From: Microbacterium murale
GTDB taxonomy: Bacteria; Actinomycetota; Actinomycetes; Actinomycetales; Microbacteriaceae
Assembly (NCBI RefSeq): GCF_014635185.1
Contig: NZ_BMCM01000002.1
Span: 496,001 to 560,000, forward strand
DNA length: 64,000 bases
Direction: 5' to 3'
In this document: positions 34,328 through 44,650 of the stretch, in pieces
How positions within the stretch are numbered: the stretch's first letter is position 1
How the letters are laid out: every line of letters begins with the position of its first letter
The notes under the pieces: model-generated
Told to the model about the DNA's origin: nothing
Database searches by the model: none
What the model saw: only the letters and a program-made list of their open reading frames with translations
Position numbers and translations under genes: made by a program

Positions 34328-34381
34328 CGTTGAGCGAGCGGAGCGAGACGAAACGCGTTGAGCGAGCGTCAGCGAGTCGAA
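34328..34381 (+). repeat. Dispersed GAGCGAGCG repeat overlapping the tsaE end
   Basis: It reads GTTGAGCGAGCGGAGCGA, GACGAAACGCGTTGAGCGA, then GCGTCAGCGAGTCGAAACG. Two of its half-units are near identical to those at 3568. The tsaE stop codon (34369-34371 on the minus strand) and its last codons fall within it. Confidence 0.88.
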
Positions 34382-34869
34382 ACGTCCCCCGAGGTGATGC
34401 GCTCGATCGTCACGACGCGAGGGGCGTCAGCATCCAGATCCTCGTCGGCCACATCATCTCCGGCGATGCCGACGGGCCGCTCGAGCTCGATGTCCCACCA
34501 GGCATCCGCTATCGACGAGGCCATCTCGCGCCCCCACTCGATCACGACCACAGACCGTGCGAAGTCGATGTCGAGGTCGTCCAGCTCGGCGGCCGATCCC
34601 AGCCGGTACGCGTCGACATGCACGAGCGGCGCGCGGCCGACAAGCGACGGATGCGTGCGTGCGATCACGAACGTCGGACTCTGCACCGGGCCGCGCACGC
34701 CCAGCCCCGACGCGAGGCCGCGGGTGAACGTCGTCTTCCCCGCGCCGAGCGGTCCGGTCAGCACGAGCAAGTCGCCCGGCTGCAGCTGCTCGCCGATGAC
34801 GAGGCCGAGGTGCTCCATGGCATCCGATGTCGCGATCTCGCGGCGTCCGAGAAAGGCCGGATCGATCAT
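34369..34869 (-). CDS. tsaE: t6A biosynthesis ATPase TsaE
   Basis: 166 residues from the ATG at 34869, overlapping the alr stop by four bases. Walker A is LTGPLGAGKTTFTRGLASGLG, preceded by a helix with EHLGLVIGEQLQPGDLLVL, and the Walker B-like VVVIEWGREM follows. It powers the TsaBDE complex. The last residues (VSTR) come from a dispersed repeat, so the C-terminus has been replaced or trimmed. Confidence 0.94.
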   Translation of the reverse strand: MIDPAFLGRREIATSDAMEHLGLVIGEQLQPGDLLVLTGPLGAGKTTFTRGLASGLGVRGPVQSPTFVIARTHPSLVGRAPLVHVDAYRLGSAAELDDLDIDFARSVVVIEWGREMASSIADAWWDIELERPVGIAGDDVADEDLDADAPRVVTIERITSGDVSTR

Positions 34870-35981
34870 GCGCCCCGCCGGGGTACGCGGTTGCCGATGC
34901 GCGTGACGATCTCGTAGTTGATGGTGCTCGCGGCGTTCGCCCACTCCGTCGCGGAGGGCGCACCGAGCGTCGGATCGCCGAACACCACGGCTTCGTCGCC
35001 GACCGCCACATGGGCGTCGCCGACGTCGACGACGAACTGGTCCATCGCGACGCGTCCGGCCACGGTGAATCTGCGGCCGTTGATCATGACGGGGCCGCGA
35101 CCGGATGCCTGGCGCGGGATGCCGTCGGCATAACCGAGCGGAATCAGGGCCAGCGTCGTGTCGTGGTTCGTGCGGTGGTCGTAGCCGTATGAGACACCGG
35201 CGCCGGCCGGCACGCGGCGCACGGCGGCGACGGCTGCGCGCAGGGTCATCGCCGGACGCAGCCCGAGGTCGGCGGACGAGCGGTCGTCGAACGGCGAGAG
35301 CCCGTAGAGGCCGATTCCGATGCGCACGGCATCCAGTCGCGTCTCGGGGTGGTCGATCGCCGCGGCTGTGGCGGCGATGTGCCGGATCTCGGGGCGGATG
35401 CCGGCGGATGCTGCGGCAGCGGTGCCCGCATCGAACCTGGCGAGCGCTTCGAGGTCGTCGGCGCGCGACGCGTTGGAGAGGTGGCTGAAGAGGCCGATGA
35501 TGCGGAGGCGTCCGATCCTCTCGAGACGGGCGGCTTCGGCGAAGACACGGTTCCAGTCGCTGGGCGCGACGCCGTTGCGGGAGAGCCCGGTCTCGAGCTT
35601 CAGGTGCACGCCGACGGGTCCGTTGCTGCCTGCCGCAGCTCCCGCCGCCTCGAGCTGGTCGAAGGACGAGATGCCGACCTCGATGCCGTTCGCGGCTGCC
35701 GTCTCGAAGCGCTCTCCCGGCTCGTGCAGCCAGGCGATGATCGGGGCGTTGATGCCCTGTCGGCGCAGGTCGATGGCCTCGGCGATCTCGGCGACGCCGA
35801 GCCTGGTCGCACCGCCGGAGAGCGCGGCGACGGCCGCCGATGCGGCCCCGTGTCCGTAGGCGTTGGCCTTGACGACGGCGATGACGTCGACCCCCGTCAG
35901 GCGCCGGAAGTGCCGGGTGTTGTCGGCGATCGCGGCCATCTCGACGGTGGCTTCACGGAACGGGACGGCATGTGCGGTCAC
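34866..35981 (-). CDS. alr: Alanine racemase
   Basis: 371 residues. The PLP lysine lies in DVIAVVKANAYGHGA (Lys38), and the C-terminal domain has the second catalytic region with AGVSYGYDHRTNHDTTLALIPLGYADGIPR. It makes D-alanine for peptidoglycan. Operon acpS-alr-tsaE with four-base overlaps at both ends. Confidence 0.97.
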   Translation of the reverse strand: MTAHAVPFREATVEMAAIADNTRHFRRLTGVDVIAVVKANAYGHGAASAAVAALSGGATRLGVAEIAEAIDLRRQGINAPIIAWLHEPGERFETAAANGIEVGISSFDQLEAAGAAAGSNGPVGVHLKLETGLSRNGVAPSDWNRVFAEAARLERIGRLRIIGLFSHLSNASRADDLEALARFDAGTAAAASAGIRPEIRHIAATAAAIDHPETRLDAVRIGIGLYGLSPFDDRSSADLGLRPAMTLRAAVAAVRRVPAGAGVSYGYDHRTNHDTTLALIPLGYADGIPRQASGRGPVMINGRRFTVAGRVAMDQFVVDVGDAHVAVGDEAVVFGDPTLGAPSATEWANAASTINYEIVTRIGNRVPRRGA

Positions 35982-36337
35982 AGCGGCTCTCCCTCAGCGA
36001 CGACGAAGGCAGTGGCGAGGCCCGCATCGTGCGACATGGTCAGGTGGAGTTTCAGGATGCCCTTGCCCGTGACCGCGTCGGCCGTGGTGCCGGTGAGCAG
36101 GAAATGCGGGCGGCCGGATGGCTCTGAGGCGATCTCGATCTCGGTCCAGTGCACGCCGTCCGACCCGCCCAGCGCCTTGATCAGCGCCTCTTTCGCGGCG
36201 TAGCGCGCAGCGAGCGACGGGAGCCTCAGCGTGCGCTCGGACGGAGCGAAGAGTCGCTCCATGAGCCGCGGCGTTCGGGACATGGTGCGCTCGAACCGCG
36301 GGATGTCGACGAGGTCGATGCCGGTCCCGATGATCAC
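35978..36337 (-). CDS. acpS: Holo-[acyl-carrier-protein] synthase
   Basis: 119 residues. GTGIDLVDIPRFERTMSR holds the Mg-binding Asp, and RYAAKEALIKALGGSDGVHWTEIEI is the second family motif with the catalytic Glu/Lys. It transfers 4-phosphopantetheine to ACP. First gene of the acpS-alr-tsaE operon. Confidence 0.96.
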   Translation of the reverse strand: MIIGTGIDLVDIPRFERTMSRTPRLMERLFAPSERTLRLPSLAARYAAKEALIKALGGSDGVHWTEIEIASEPSGRPHFLLTGTTADAVTGKGILKLHLTMSHDAGLATAFVVAEGEPL

Positions 36338-36369
36338 CGCTCCAGCCTACCGGCCGGGTCACCCCATCC

Positions 36370-36462
36370 CCGGGTACGGATGCATGCCCAAAACCACGGA
36401 TGCCGGGTCATCCCACCGATCCCGGCATATATCCGTAGATTCTGACCTGCAGACGTACCCGA
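36370..36462 (+). repeat. Direct repeat, left copy (MITE/REP-like)
   Basis: The first 38 bases (from CCGGGTACGGATGCATGCCC) are identical to the copy at 37414, and similarity continues for about 90 bases. Within it TACGGATGCATGCC and GGCATATATCCGTA form imperfect terminal inverted repeats. It lies between acpS and the DUF559 gene. Confidence 0.88.
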
Positions 36463-36545
36463 GGACTCGTTCTGCACAGGCGCGAGTCGTGCCCAGCGCC
36501 TGGGGACGACTCTCCTCGGCTCGGACCCACCACCAGAATCGGAGG

Positions 36546-37376
36546 ATGTTTCAGCCCGCAGACCTCCTCGAGCGCTTCGGCGGCATCGCACGCGGCACCT
36601 TTCTGCAACGCTTCCAATGCACCCGCAAACAACTGGCCGAACACACGAACAACGGCAGCATCATCCGCGTGCGCCCCGGCGTCTTCGCGGTTCCGTGGCT
36701 CGATCCGCGTGTGGTCGCGGCAGCCGCGCACGGCGGCGAACTCACATGCGCGGCCGCACTCCGCGCGCACGGTGTCTGGATGCTCCCGAATCCGGACGCC
36801 GAGATCCACGTGTGGCTGGGAGGCAGCGGCCGCCGGCATCCGCATGAGCCCTGCGAGTGCATCACCCACTATTCGGCCGGCCGCGCAGGCCTCGGTATCG
36901 CCTCAGCAGTCACCGCACTGATCCATGCATTCCGCTGTCTCAGCCGCGAAGCATTCTTCGCCGCATACGAATCAGCGTGGAACCAGCGCCTGATCTCAGC
37001 ATCCGATCGCGCACGCATCCGCCACGAATTGCCGAAGTCTGTCGAGTGGCTGCTCGACCTCGCACGATCTGACGCCCAGAGCGGACTGGAGTCGCTGCTC
37101 CGTCTCCGACTGCATCTGCTGGGCATCCGACTCGACTGCCAAGTCGTCATAGACGGCGTCGGCCGCGTCGATTTCGTCATCGGCGGACGGATCATCCTCG
37201 AGGCGGATGGCAAAGACAACCACACCGGAGACAAGCGTCATGCCGACCTGATGCGGGATGCCGCGGCATCCACCCTCGGCTACGAGACCCTGCGATTCGA
37301 CTACGCGATGATCGTGCACCACTGGGACGTCGTCGTCGCCGCCATCCTGCCGGCGCTCGCCCGCGCCCGGGCATGA
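36546..37376 (+). CDS. DUF559-type protein with AbiEi-like N-terminus
   Basis: 276 residues. The N-terminal part (LLERFGGIARGTFLQRFQCTRKQLAEHTNNGSIIRVRPGVF) is a winged-helix like that of AbiEi-type and related proteins. The C-terminal part is a Vsr-like/DUF559 PD-(D/E)xK-fold domain: RVDFVIGGRIILEADGKDNH, then KRHADLMRDAAASTLGYETLRF. The key acidic residues and Lys are present. Such genes are common in Actinobacteria; nuclease activity is assumed, not shown. The GGAGG directly touches the ATG, so translation may be weak. It is bracketed by direct repeats. Confidence 0.8.
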   Translation: MFQPADLLERFGGIARGTFLQRFQCTRKQLAEHTNNGSIIRVRPGVFAVPWLDPRVVAAAAHGGELTCAAALRAHGVWMLPNPDAEIHVWLGGSGRRHPHEPCECITHYSAGRAGLGIASAVTALIHAFRCLSREAFFAAYESAWNQRLISASDRARIRHELPKSVEWLLDLARSDAQSGLESLLRLRLHLLGIRLDCQVVIDGVGRVDFVIGGRIILEADGKDNHTGDKRHADLMRDAAASTLGYETLRFDYAMIVHHWDVVVAAILPALARARA

Positions 37377-37413
37377 GTCGTCCCGGCGGCACGTCGATCA
37401 ACGGGCGGAGCGG

Positions 37414-37505
37414 CCGGGTACGGATGCATGCCCAAAACCACGGATGCCGGGGCATCCCCCGTATCTCGGCATACATCCGTGCATCTCGACCTACAAGTGT
37501 GCCGA
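37414..37505 (+). repeat. Direct repeat, right copy (MITE/REP-like)
   Basis: Same orientation as the copy at 36370, with the same imperfect inverted ends (TACGGATGCATGCC and GGCATACATCCGTG). It ends about 30 bases before the glmS stop codon. Confidence 0.88.
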
Positions 37506-37534
37506 GGCAGCCGAGACTGCAGCAGCGCCGGCCC

Positions 37535-39376
<1,842 letters not shown>

Positions 39377-39443
39377 GGTCTCAAGAATAAGCGCCAAGTT
39401 TTGCGAGTCGTCCGAACGAACTTCGGATGCCGTCGCGTGCCCT

Positions 39444-39596
39444 CCGGAGGTGTCGCTTGCTGCCGCCTGAACCGCCGAGAAGCGGCACAACCAACCACCT
39501 CCCGCGAGTGCGACTCCGCGTCATCCCCCGGAGGTGTCGCTTGCTGCCGCCTGAACCGCCGAGAAGCGGCACAACCAACCACCTCCCGCGAGTGCG
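39444..39596 (+). repeat. Tandem pair of 69-bp identical repeats with 84-bp period
   Basis: 39444-39512 and 39528-39596 are identical over 69 bases, from CCGGAGGTGTCGCTTGCTGC to CCTCCCGCGAGTGCG. Each unit is an imperfect palindrome (AGGTGTCGC / GCGGCACAACC, GGAGGT / ACCTCC). It fills most of the glmS-lhgO gap. Confidence 0.93.
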
Positions 39597-39607
39597 CACC
39601 AACCTCT

Positions 39608-40792
39608 CTACAACAGCGCGAGCAAGTGGTCGGCGATCGCCATCGAGCTGGTGGCCGCGGGCGACGGTGCGTTGCGCACGAGCGTCACGGCATCCACCTG
39701 ATCGATGGCGAAGTCGTCGAGCAGCTCGCCCGCCCTCCCCCATGCCTGGGCTCGCACGCCTGCCGCATCCGTTCGGCGCAGGTCCGACATGCGCAACTCG
39801 GGGATGAAGCGCTGCGCCTTGCGGAAGTACCGCGGCTTCAGGATCGACGCGCTGACCTCGTCGATCCCCATCCGCCAATGCTGCCGGGCCAGCGGCAGCG
39901 CACCGGGCCATCGCAGCGATTCCCAGGTGTCCTTGACCGACAGACGCCGCCAGCTGTAGCCCTCACGGGCGAGCGCGGGAACGGCATTCGGGCCGACATG
40001 CACGTCGTCGTAGACGCCACGGGTGAAGTGCACGCCGAGGAACGGAAACCGCGGATCCGGCACCGGATAGATCATGCCGCGTACCAGCCCGGTGCGCTCG
40101 GGTCGCAGCGCCCAGTACTCGCCGCGGAACGGCAGGATCTTCGGCGAAGGATCCGCGCCGACGAATCGCGCGACGACGTCGGAGTGCAGCCCAGCGCAGA
40201 CGACGAGGCGGTCGAACACGTGATCGGAGACGGCGGTGCGCACGCTCACGCGGCCACGTTCGGCGACGATCTCGGTCACCTCATGACCGAGAAGGATGCT
40301 GCCGCCCGCTGCGCGCACGTCCTGTGCCATGGCCTCGGTGATCGAGGTGTAGTCCACCACTGCCGTGTGTGGCGAGTGCACCGCGGCGACGCCGCTCGCA
40401 TGCGGCTCGAGCTCTGCGATACGCGCGGGTGCATCGATGCGTTCCAGGTCGGGTACGCCGTTCGCGCGCGATCGCCGTTCGATCTCATCCAGGGCGCCGA
40501 GTTCGCTCGGGTCGACGGCGACAACGAGCTTGCCGACCTCGCGGTACGGCAGGCGCTTCTCCTCGCAGAACTCGCGCAGCTGTTCGCGCCCCACAGCGCA
40601 GAGCGTGGCTTTCAGCGACCCCGGTGCGTAGTACAGCCCGGCGTGTACGACACCAGAGTTGTGCCCGGTCTGATGCGCGGCGAGCCGCGCCTCCTTCTCG
40701 AGCACGGTGACCTCGTCGCCGCGCCTGCTGAGAGCGCGCGCGAGCGCCACGCCCACGATTCCGCCCCCGATGACCCCAGTTCGATTCCCCAT
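39608..40792 (-). CDS. lhgO: L-2-hydroxyglutarate oxidase LhgO-like FAD enzyme
   Basis: 394 residues from ATG 40792. The FAD-binding GVIGGGIVGVALARALSRRGDEVTVLEKE starts the protein. HQTGHNSGVVHAGLYYAPGSLKATLCAVG is the LhgO/YgaF signature, and WRMGIDEVSASILKPRYFRKAQRFIPEL is in the C-terminal part. It oxidises L-2-hydroxyglutarate to 2-oxoglutarate, passing electrons to the membrane. It stands alone between repeats. Confidence 0.9.
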   Translation of the reverse strand: MGNRTGVIGGGIVGVALARALSRRGDEVTVLEKEARLAAHQTGHNSGVVHAGLYYAPGSLKATLCAVGREQLREFCEEKRLPYREVGKLVVAVDPSELGALDEIERRSRANGVPDLERIDAPARIAELEPHASGVAAVHSPHTAVVDYTSITEAMAQDVRAAGGSILLGHEVTEIVAERGRVSVRTAVSDHVFDRLVVCAGLHSDVVARFVGADPSPKILPFRGEYWALRPERTGLVRGMIYPVPDPRFPFLGVHFTRGVYDDVHVGPNAVPALAREGYSWRRLSVKDTWESLRWPGALPLARQHWRMGIDEVSASILKPRYFRKAQRFIPELRMSDLRRTDAAGVRAQAWGRAGELLDDFAIDQVDAVTLVRNAPSPAATSSMAIADHLLALL

Positions 40793-40852
40793 GCGGTGAG
40801 CATACCGATGCGGATGCTGCGCCGTGAGCTGGTGCGGCCCGGCGGTGGCACC

Positions 40853-40911
40853 CGGAGGTGGTCCGAACGGCCGCATCAGGCGCCGCCACACGACACGAAG
40901 CGACACCTCCC
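40853..40911 (-). repeat. Single, inverted copy of the AGGTGTCGC repeat
   Basis: On the minus strand it starts GGGAGGTGTCGCTTCG and ends GGACCACCTCCGGG, with GGCGGCGCCTGATGCGGCCG between. It belongs to the same family as 34169 and 39444 but is a diverged single unit, in opposite orientation, in the lhgO-coaA gap. Confidence 0.75.
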
Positions 40912-40961
40912 CCGCCAGCCCGCGGCGACACCACACCGGCTCACACTCCACCGGGCGCGCC

Positions 40962-41906
40962 TCAGAGCTTGCGCAGCAACACGCTCTCGACGTTGTGGTC
41001 GGCTCCCTTGTTCAGCACCAGGCTCGCGCGGTGCCGGGTGGGCATCACGTTCTCGACGAGGTTCGGCATGTTGATGTCGTTCCAGTAGCCGAGGGCTGTG
41101 GTGACGGCCTCTTCATCGGTGAGGTGCGCAAACACGTTGAAGTATGACGACGGGTTGCTGAACGCGCCCTTGCGCAGTGCGAGGAACCGGTCGACGTACC
41201 ACTTCTCGATGTAGGAGCTGTCGGCATCGACGAAGACCGAGAAGTCGAACAGGTCGCTCACGGCGACGTCGTTGGGCGCGGGCGGGGGCTGCAGCACGTT
41301 CAGCCCCTCGACGATCACGACATCCGGGCGCCGGACGACCACGTGCGCATCCGGGACGATGTCGTACCGCATGTGCGAGTAGAACGGAGCGCGCACCTCG
41401 GCCGCCCCCGACTTCACCTCGGTGAGGAACGACAGCAGTGCCCGGCGATCGTACGACTCGGGGAAGCCCTTGCGCTCCATGAGTCCGCGGCGCTCGAGCT
41501 CTGCGTTCGGGTAGAGGAATCCGTCTGTGGTGACGAGTTCGACCCGCGGCGTGCCCGGCCAGCGGCTCATCAGCTCGCGCAGCAAGCGGGCGATCGTCGA
41601 CTTGCCGACGGCGACGGATCCTGCCACGCCGACCACGAATGGCGTCGTGGTGTCGGACTCCTGCAGGAACGAGCTGGTCGCCGCTCCGAGCTGCTTGGTC
41701 GCGGTCGCATAGAGACTGAGCAGGCGGCTCAGCGGCATGTAGACCTCGCGCACCTCATCCAGGCTCAGCCGATCGCCCAGGCCGCGGATCTCGACGACCT
41801 CGGTCTCGCTCAACGGCTGATCCAGGCCCGATGCCAACCGCGCCCATTCCGCACGCCCGATCTCTCGATACGGCGACAGGGGCAGCGTGGGGTCGGCGGT
41901 GGTCAC
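40962..41906 (-). CDS. coaA: Type I pantothenate kinase
   Basis: 314 residues. P-loop [17 protein letters not shown] (about residues 92-108), [44 protein letters not shown] and the NPSSYFN region match CoaA exactly. It phosphorylates pantothenate in the first step of CoA synthesis. Confidence 0.98.
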   Translation of the reverse strand: MTTADPTLPLSPYREIGRAEWARLASGLDQPLSETEVVEIRGLGDRLSLDEVREVYMPLSRLLSLYATATKQLGAATSSFLQESDTTTPFVVGVAGSVAVGKSTIARLLRELMSRWPGTPRVELVTTDGFLYPNAELERRGLMERKGFPESYDRRALLSFLTEVKSGAAEVRAPFYSHMRYDIVPDAHVVVRRPDVVIVEGLNVLQPPPAPNDVAVSDLFDFSVFVDADSSYIEKWYVDRFLALRKGAFSNPSSYFNVFAHLTDEEAVTTALGYWNDINMPNLVENVMPTRHRASLVLNKGADHNVESVLLRKL

Positions 41907-41955
41907 GCGTTACATCGTATCGAAGCGGATGCTACGGCTCGCCCGCACCGGCCGT

Positions 41956-43011
41956 TCACTGAATCGAGCGTTGCTCTGCAGCTTTCATCGCCTGTCGATG
42001 TCGCCGGTCTCGGGGCCCTCTTCCGAGCAGACGAACGGATGCCGTCGGCACCAGTGCTCCCCGCCACCGCCGCTGCGGCTTCGCCTGCATCGACAGCCGC
42101 CCCTCGGCATCCGCCGTGATCACTCCGCTGGCGACGACCGCATCTCCGACACTGAGCAGCCGAGTGCGGATGTAGATCAACCCGAGGCGCTTCGCATGTT
42201 CGGCGAGGGTCCTGTCGGCGAAGCGCAGGCTCTCGATCGTCGCGCGCACACCGATCCGTCCTGACATCTCCACACCGGCTGGGCGCACGTACACGTAGGT
42301 GTTCCCGACGAGAACGTAGAACGCGGATGCCGCTGAATCGAAGTTCGTGCTCTCTTTGCGCTGTCGGAACGTCTGCACCCAGTTGTCCTTGACCTCGTGC
42401 GTGGCCTCGTCCCACTTGCCGACGTTCTCCTCCCACACGTCCTCACTGGTGCCGTCCGCGCTCCACGACACGCACGCGCCGCCGTACAGCGGGTCACGCT
42501 GCAGCGGCTCTCCCGGCGCCGCGACGATCTCACCCGCGAAGCTGCGCGGCCCAGGTACCGTGAAGTCGCGCCGCTGCACCGCGGTCTCGACACGCCAACG
42601 GCGGTGACTCCAGACGAGCCAGGCCCACCAGACGACGGTGCCGACGAACCAGATCGCTGCCACCCACAGCGCGAACTGCGACGGTTCCACGACGCGGACG
42701 CGGAACAGATTGACGATCCACAGCGCGAACGTCGCCCACATACCGAAAGACGCGAGCAGCGTGAGAACGCCGGCGGAGAGTCCGATCCAGGCCGGACGAA
42801 GCGCGTCCATCTCGCTGCGCCACGGTATCGAGAGCACGAAGACGCCGATGCCCGCGATGATCGCGACGATCAGCGGCAGATTGACGGTGAAATCGCCCCA
42901 GTCCGTGACGGCGGTCCACGCCAACGCGCTTCGCACGTCCTCGGCGGTGATCACCAGCACCACTGCCCCGATGAGCCCCAGAAGAATCGTCATCCCGATG
43001 AGTACGGGCAT
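41956..43011 (-). CDS. Membrane protein with GIDE-like domain
   Basis: 351 residues from ATG 43011 (GGGAG eight bases upstream). Four hydrophobic segments occupy residues 1-160. The cytoplasmic half begins RSFAGEIVAAPGEPLQRDPLYGGACVSW, continues with a polar region and NTYVYVRPAGVEMSGR, and ends RLLSVGDAVVASGVIT. This pattern (substitutable PL..GxxCV...VxPxGxE...LxxGdxVxxxGxv) resembles the GIDE domain found in many bacterial membrane proteins of unknown role. No RING finger is present. The family call is from pattern memory. Confidence 0.65.
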   Translation of the reverse strand: MPVLIGMTILLGLIGAVVLVITAEDVRSALAWTAVTDWGDFTVNLPLIVAIIAGIGVFVLSIPWRSEMDALRPAWIGLSAGVLTLLASFGMWATFALWIVNLFRVRVVEPSQFALWVAAIWFVGTVVWWAWLVWSHRRWRVETAVQRRDFTVPGPRSFAGEIVAAPGEPLQRDPLYGGACVSWSADGTSEDVWEENVGKWDEATHEVKDNWVQTFRQRKESTNFDSAASAFYVLVGNTYVYVRPAGVEMSGRIGVRATIESLRFADRTLAEHAKRLGLIYIRTRLLSVGDAVVASGVITADAEGRLSMQAKPQRRWRGALVPTASVRLLGRGPRDRRHRQAMKAAEQRSIQ

Positions 43012-43114
43012 CGCTTCGCTCCCCAGCATCGATTGCGGATCCACCCCAGCGTCGATCCTGACGCCATCATGGCACCGCAACGGCGAGAAGACCACACACC
43101 GGTACTCTTCTTGC

Positions 43115-44056
43115 GTGCGCCTCGGAATCCTCGACATCGGTTCGAACACCGTCCACCTCCTCGCCGCGGATGCCCGACCAGGTGGCCGCCCGCTGGCGAC
43201 GACGAGCGATCGCACGGTGGTGCGCCTGATGCGCTATCTCACGCCCGAGGGCGCGATCAGTGAAGAGGGCGTACAGGCGCTGGAAGCCGCGGTCACCAGG
43301 GCCCGCGAGATCGCCGTCACCGAACGCGTCGAGACCCTGCTGGCGACCGCGACCAGTGCCGTGCGCGAGGCGCTCAACGGCGAAGAGGTCATCGCCCGCA
43401 TCGAGGCCGCTCTCGGCCAGCCGCTGCAGGTGCTCACCGGCGTGGAAGAGGCGGGGCTGACCTTCCTCGCCGTGCGGCGCTGGTTCGGATGGGATGCCGG
43501 ACGCATCCTGCTGCTCGACATCGGCGGCGGGTCGTTCGAGTTCGCGGCCGGTGGCGACGAGGTGCCGGAGGTCGCGGCATCCGTTCCCCTCGGCGCCGGG
43601 CGCATGACCGTCCAGTTCCTGCCCGAGGACCCGCCGGGTGAGGATGCTGTCGAGCAGCTGCGTGCGCACGCCGCCGAACTGCTCGCGCCCGTGGCCGAGA
43701 ATCTCAACGCCCTCCCCGCCCCGGATCACATGGTGGGCTCGTCGAAGGCGATCCGCTCCCTCGCGAACCTCGCAGGGCGAGAGGTGTCGGGTCTCGGCTT
43801 CGACCGCACGGTGCTCTCGCGTTCGTCATTGAAGGCATGGATCCCGCGGCTCGCCCGCATTCCGGCGATCGCTCGCCAGGAGCTGCCGGGGATCACACCG
43901 GACCGCACGTTCCAGATCGTCGCGGCCGCCGTCGTGCTGCACACCGCGATGAAGATGCTCGACATCGACGAACTCGAAGTGTCGCCGTGGGCGCTACGCG
44001 AGGGCGTGCTGCTGCGCTACACGGAGTCACTCAGCTGGGGCGGCGTCGGGATCTGA
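43115..44056 (+). CDS. ppx: Exopolyphosphatase / pppGpp phosphohydrolase, Ppx/GppA family
   Basis: 313 residues from GTG at 43115. RLGILDIGSNTVHLLAAD and ILLLDIGGGSFEFAAG are the two ASKHA phosphate motifs. It is short, lacking the C-terminal HD domain, as in actinobacterial Ppx1-type proteins. It degrades polyphosphate, with possible pppGpp activity. The GTG is chosen because the family starts exactly there. Convergent with mazF. Confidence 0.92.
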   Translation: MRLGILDIGSNTVHLLAADARPGGRPLATTSDRTVVRLMRYLTPEGAISEEGVQALEAAVTRAREIAVTERVETLLATATSAVREALNGEEVIARIEAALGQPLQVLTGVEEAGLTFLAVRRWFGWDAGRILLLDIGGGSFEFAAGGDEVPEVAASVPLGAGRMTVQFLPEDPPGEDAVEQLRAHAAELLAPVAENLNALPAPDHMVGSSKAIRSLANLAGREVSGLGFDRTVLSRSSLKAWIPRLARIPAIARQELPGITPDRTFQIVAAAVVLHTAMKMLDIDELEVSPWALREGVLLRYTESLSWGGVGI

Positions 44057-44065
44057 TCAGATCCC
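44048..44065. terminator. 18-bp perfect palindrome holding both convergent stop codons
   Basis: GGGATCT-GATC-AGATCCC spans the junction of ppx and mazF. The central TGATCA provides the ppx TGA on one strand and the mazF TGA on the other. It could act as a weak two-way terminator; no strong T-run flanks it. Confidence 0.6.
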
Positions 44066-44401
44066 TAAGACCAATCGAATCCCGTCGGTGATCTTCGAGA
44101 GCACGTAGGTCGGGACGTGTCCGACCGGATACGGTTCAACGTATTCGCGGCTGACCGGACCGATCTGTGAAACCACGGCGACGGAGTCTCGCCCGAGCCC
44201 GGATGCATCGATCGGAACGAGCACGTTGCCTGGAAAAGCCTCGAGCGCGATGTTCGACGTGAGTGGAACCACGAGCACAGTCGCGATATCTGATGCGAGG
44301 AGCCAGTCTTCTTGCAGAACGACAGCCGGCCGACGCTTGGCGGGCTCCGATCCCCGCGGTGAACCGAAATCAACCCAGACGACGTCGCCGTGCGAGATCA
44401 C
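44057..44401 (-). CDS. mazF: MazF/PemK-family toxin (endoribonuclease)
   Basis: 114 residues. The opening HGDVVWVDFGSPRGSEPAKRRPAVVLQ is the MazF fold with the conserved Arg/Pro, followed by VLVVPLTSNIALEAFPGNV and the SVAVVSQIGPV segment. It is expected to cut single-stranded mRNA. ATG overlaps the antitoxin stop by four bases. Confidence 0.95.
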   Translation of the reverse strand: MISHGDVVWVDFGSPRGSEPAKRRPAVVLQEDWLLASDIATVLVVPLTSNIALEAFPGNVLVPIDASGLGRDSVAVVSQIGPVSREYVEPYPVGHVPTYVLSKITDGIRLVLGI

Positions 44402-44643
44402 CAGCTCGTGCCTTCACCCACGATGTGTTCCGATTCGCGGAGGAACGGGGTGTCCGCAGAGGGTTGGCCGACTCGGGTGATGACCGAGTTCGCCAGCGCA
44501 GTCAATTCCGCTTCCCCTTCCAGCTCTTCTGCGAGACGTCGCCCGGCAAGACGATAGAACTCCGACCGGTTCATGCCGTGCCGGGCGGCCACGCGTTCGA
44601 ATCGTTCGAAGTCGCCGTTCGGTATCGAGATCGCAGTCTTCAT
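44398..44643 (-). CDS. Ribbon-helix-helix antitoxin of mazF
   Basis: 81 residues from ATG 44643. The N-terminus KTAISIPNGDFERFERVAARHGMNRSEFYRLAGRRL is a MetJ/Arc-type ribbon-helix-helix DNA-binding fold, and the acidic C-terminus (PFLRESEHIVGEG) would occupy the toxin. A perfect palindrome lies seven bases upstream of the ATG, consistent with autorepression. Confidence 0.92.
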   Translation of the reverse strand: MKTAISIPNGDFERFERVAARHGMNRSEFYRLAGRRLAEELEGEAELTALANSVITRVGQPSADTPFLRESEHIVGEGTSW

Positions 44644-44650
44644 GATTAAA

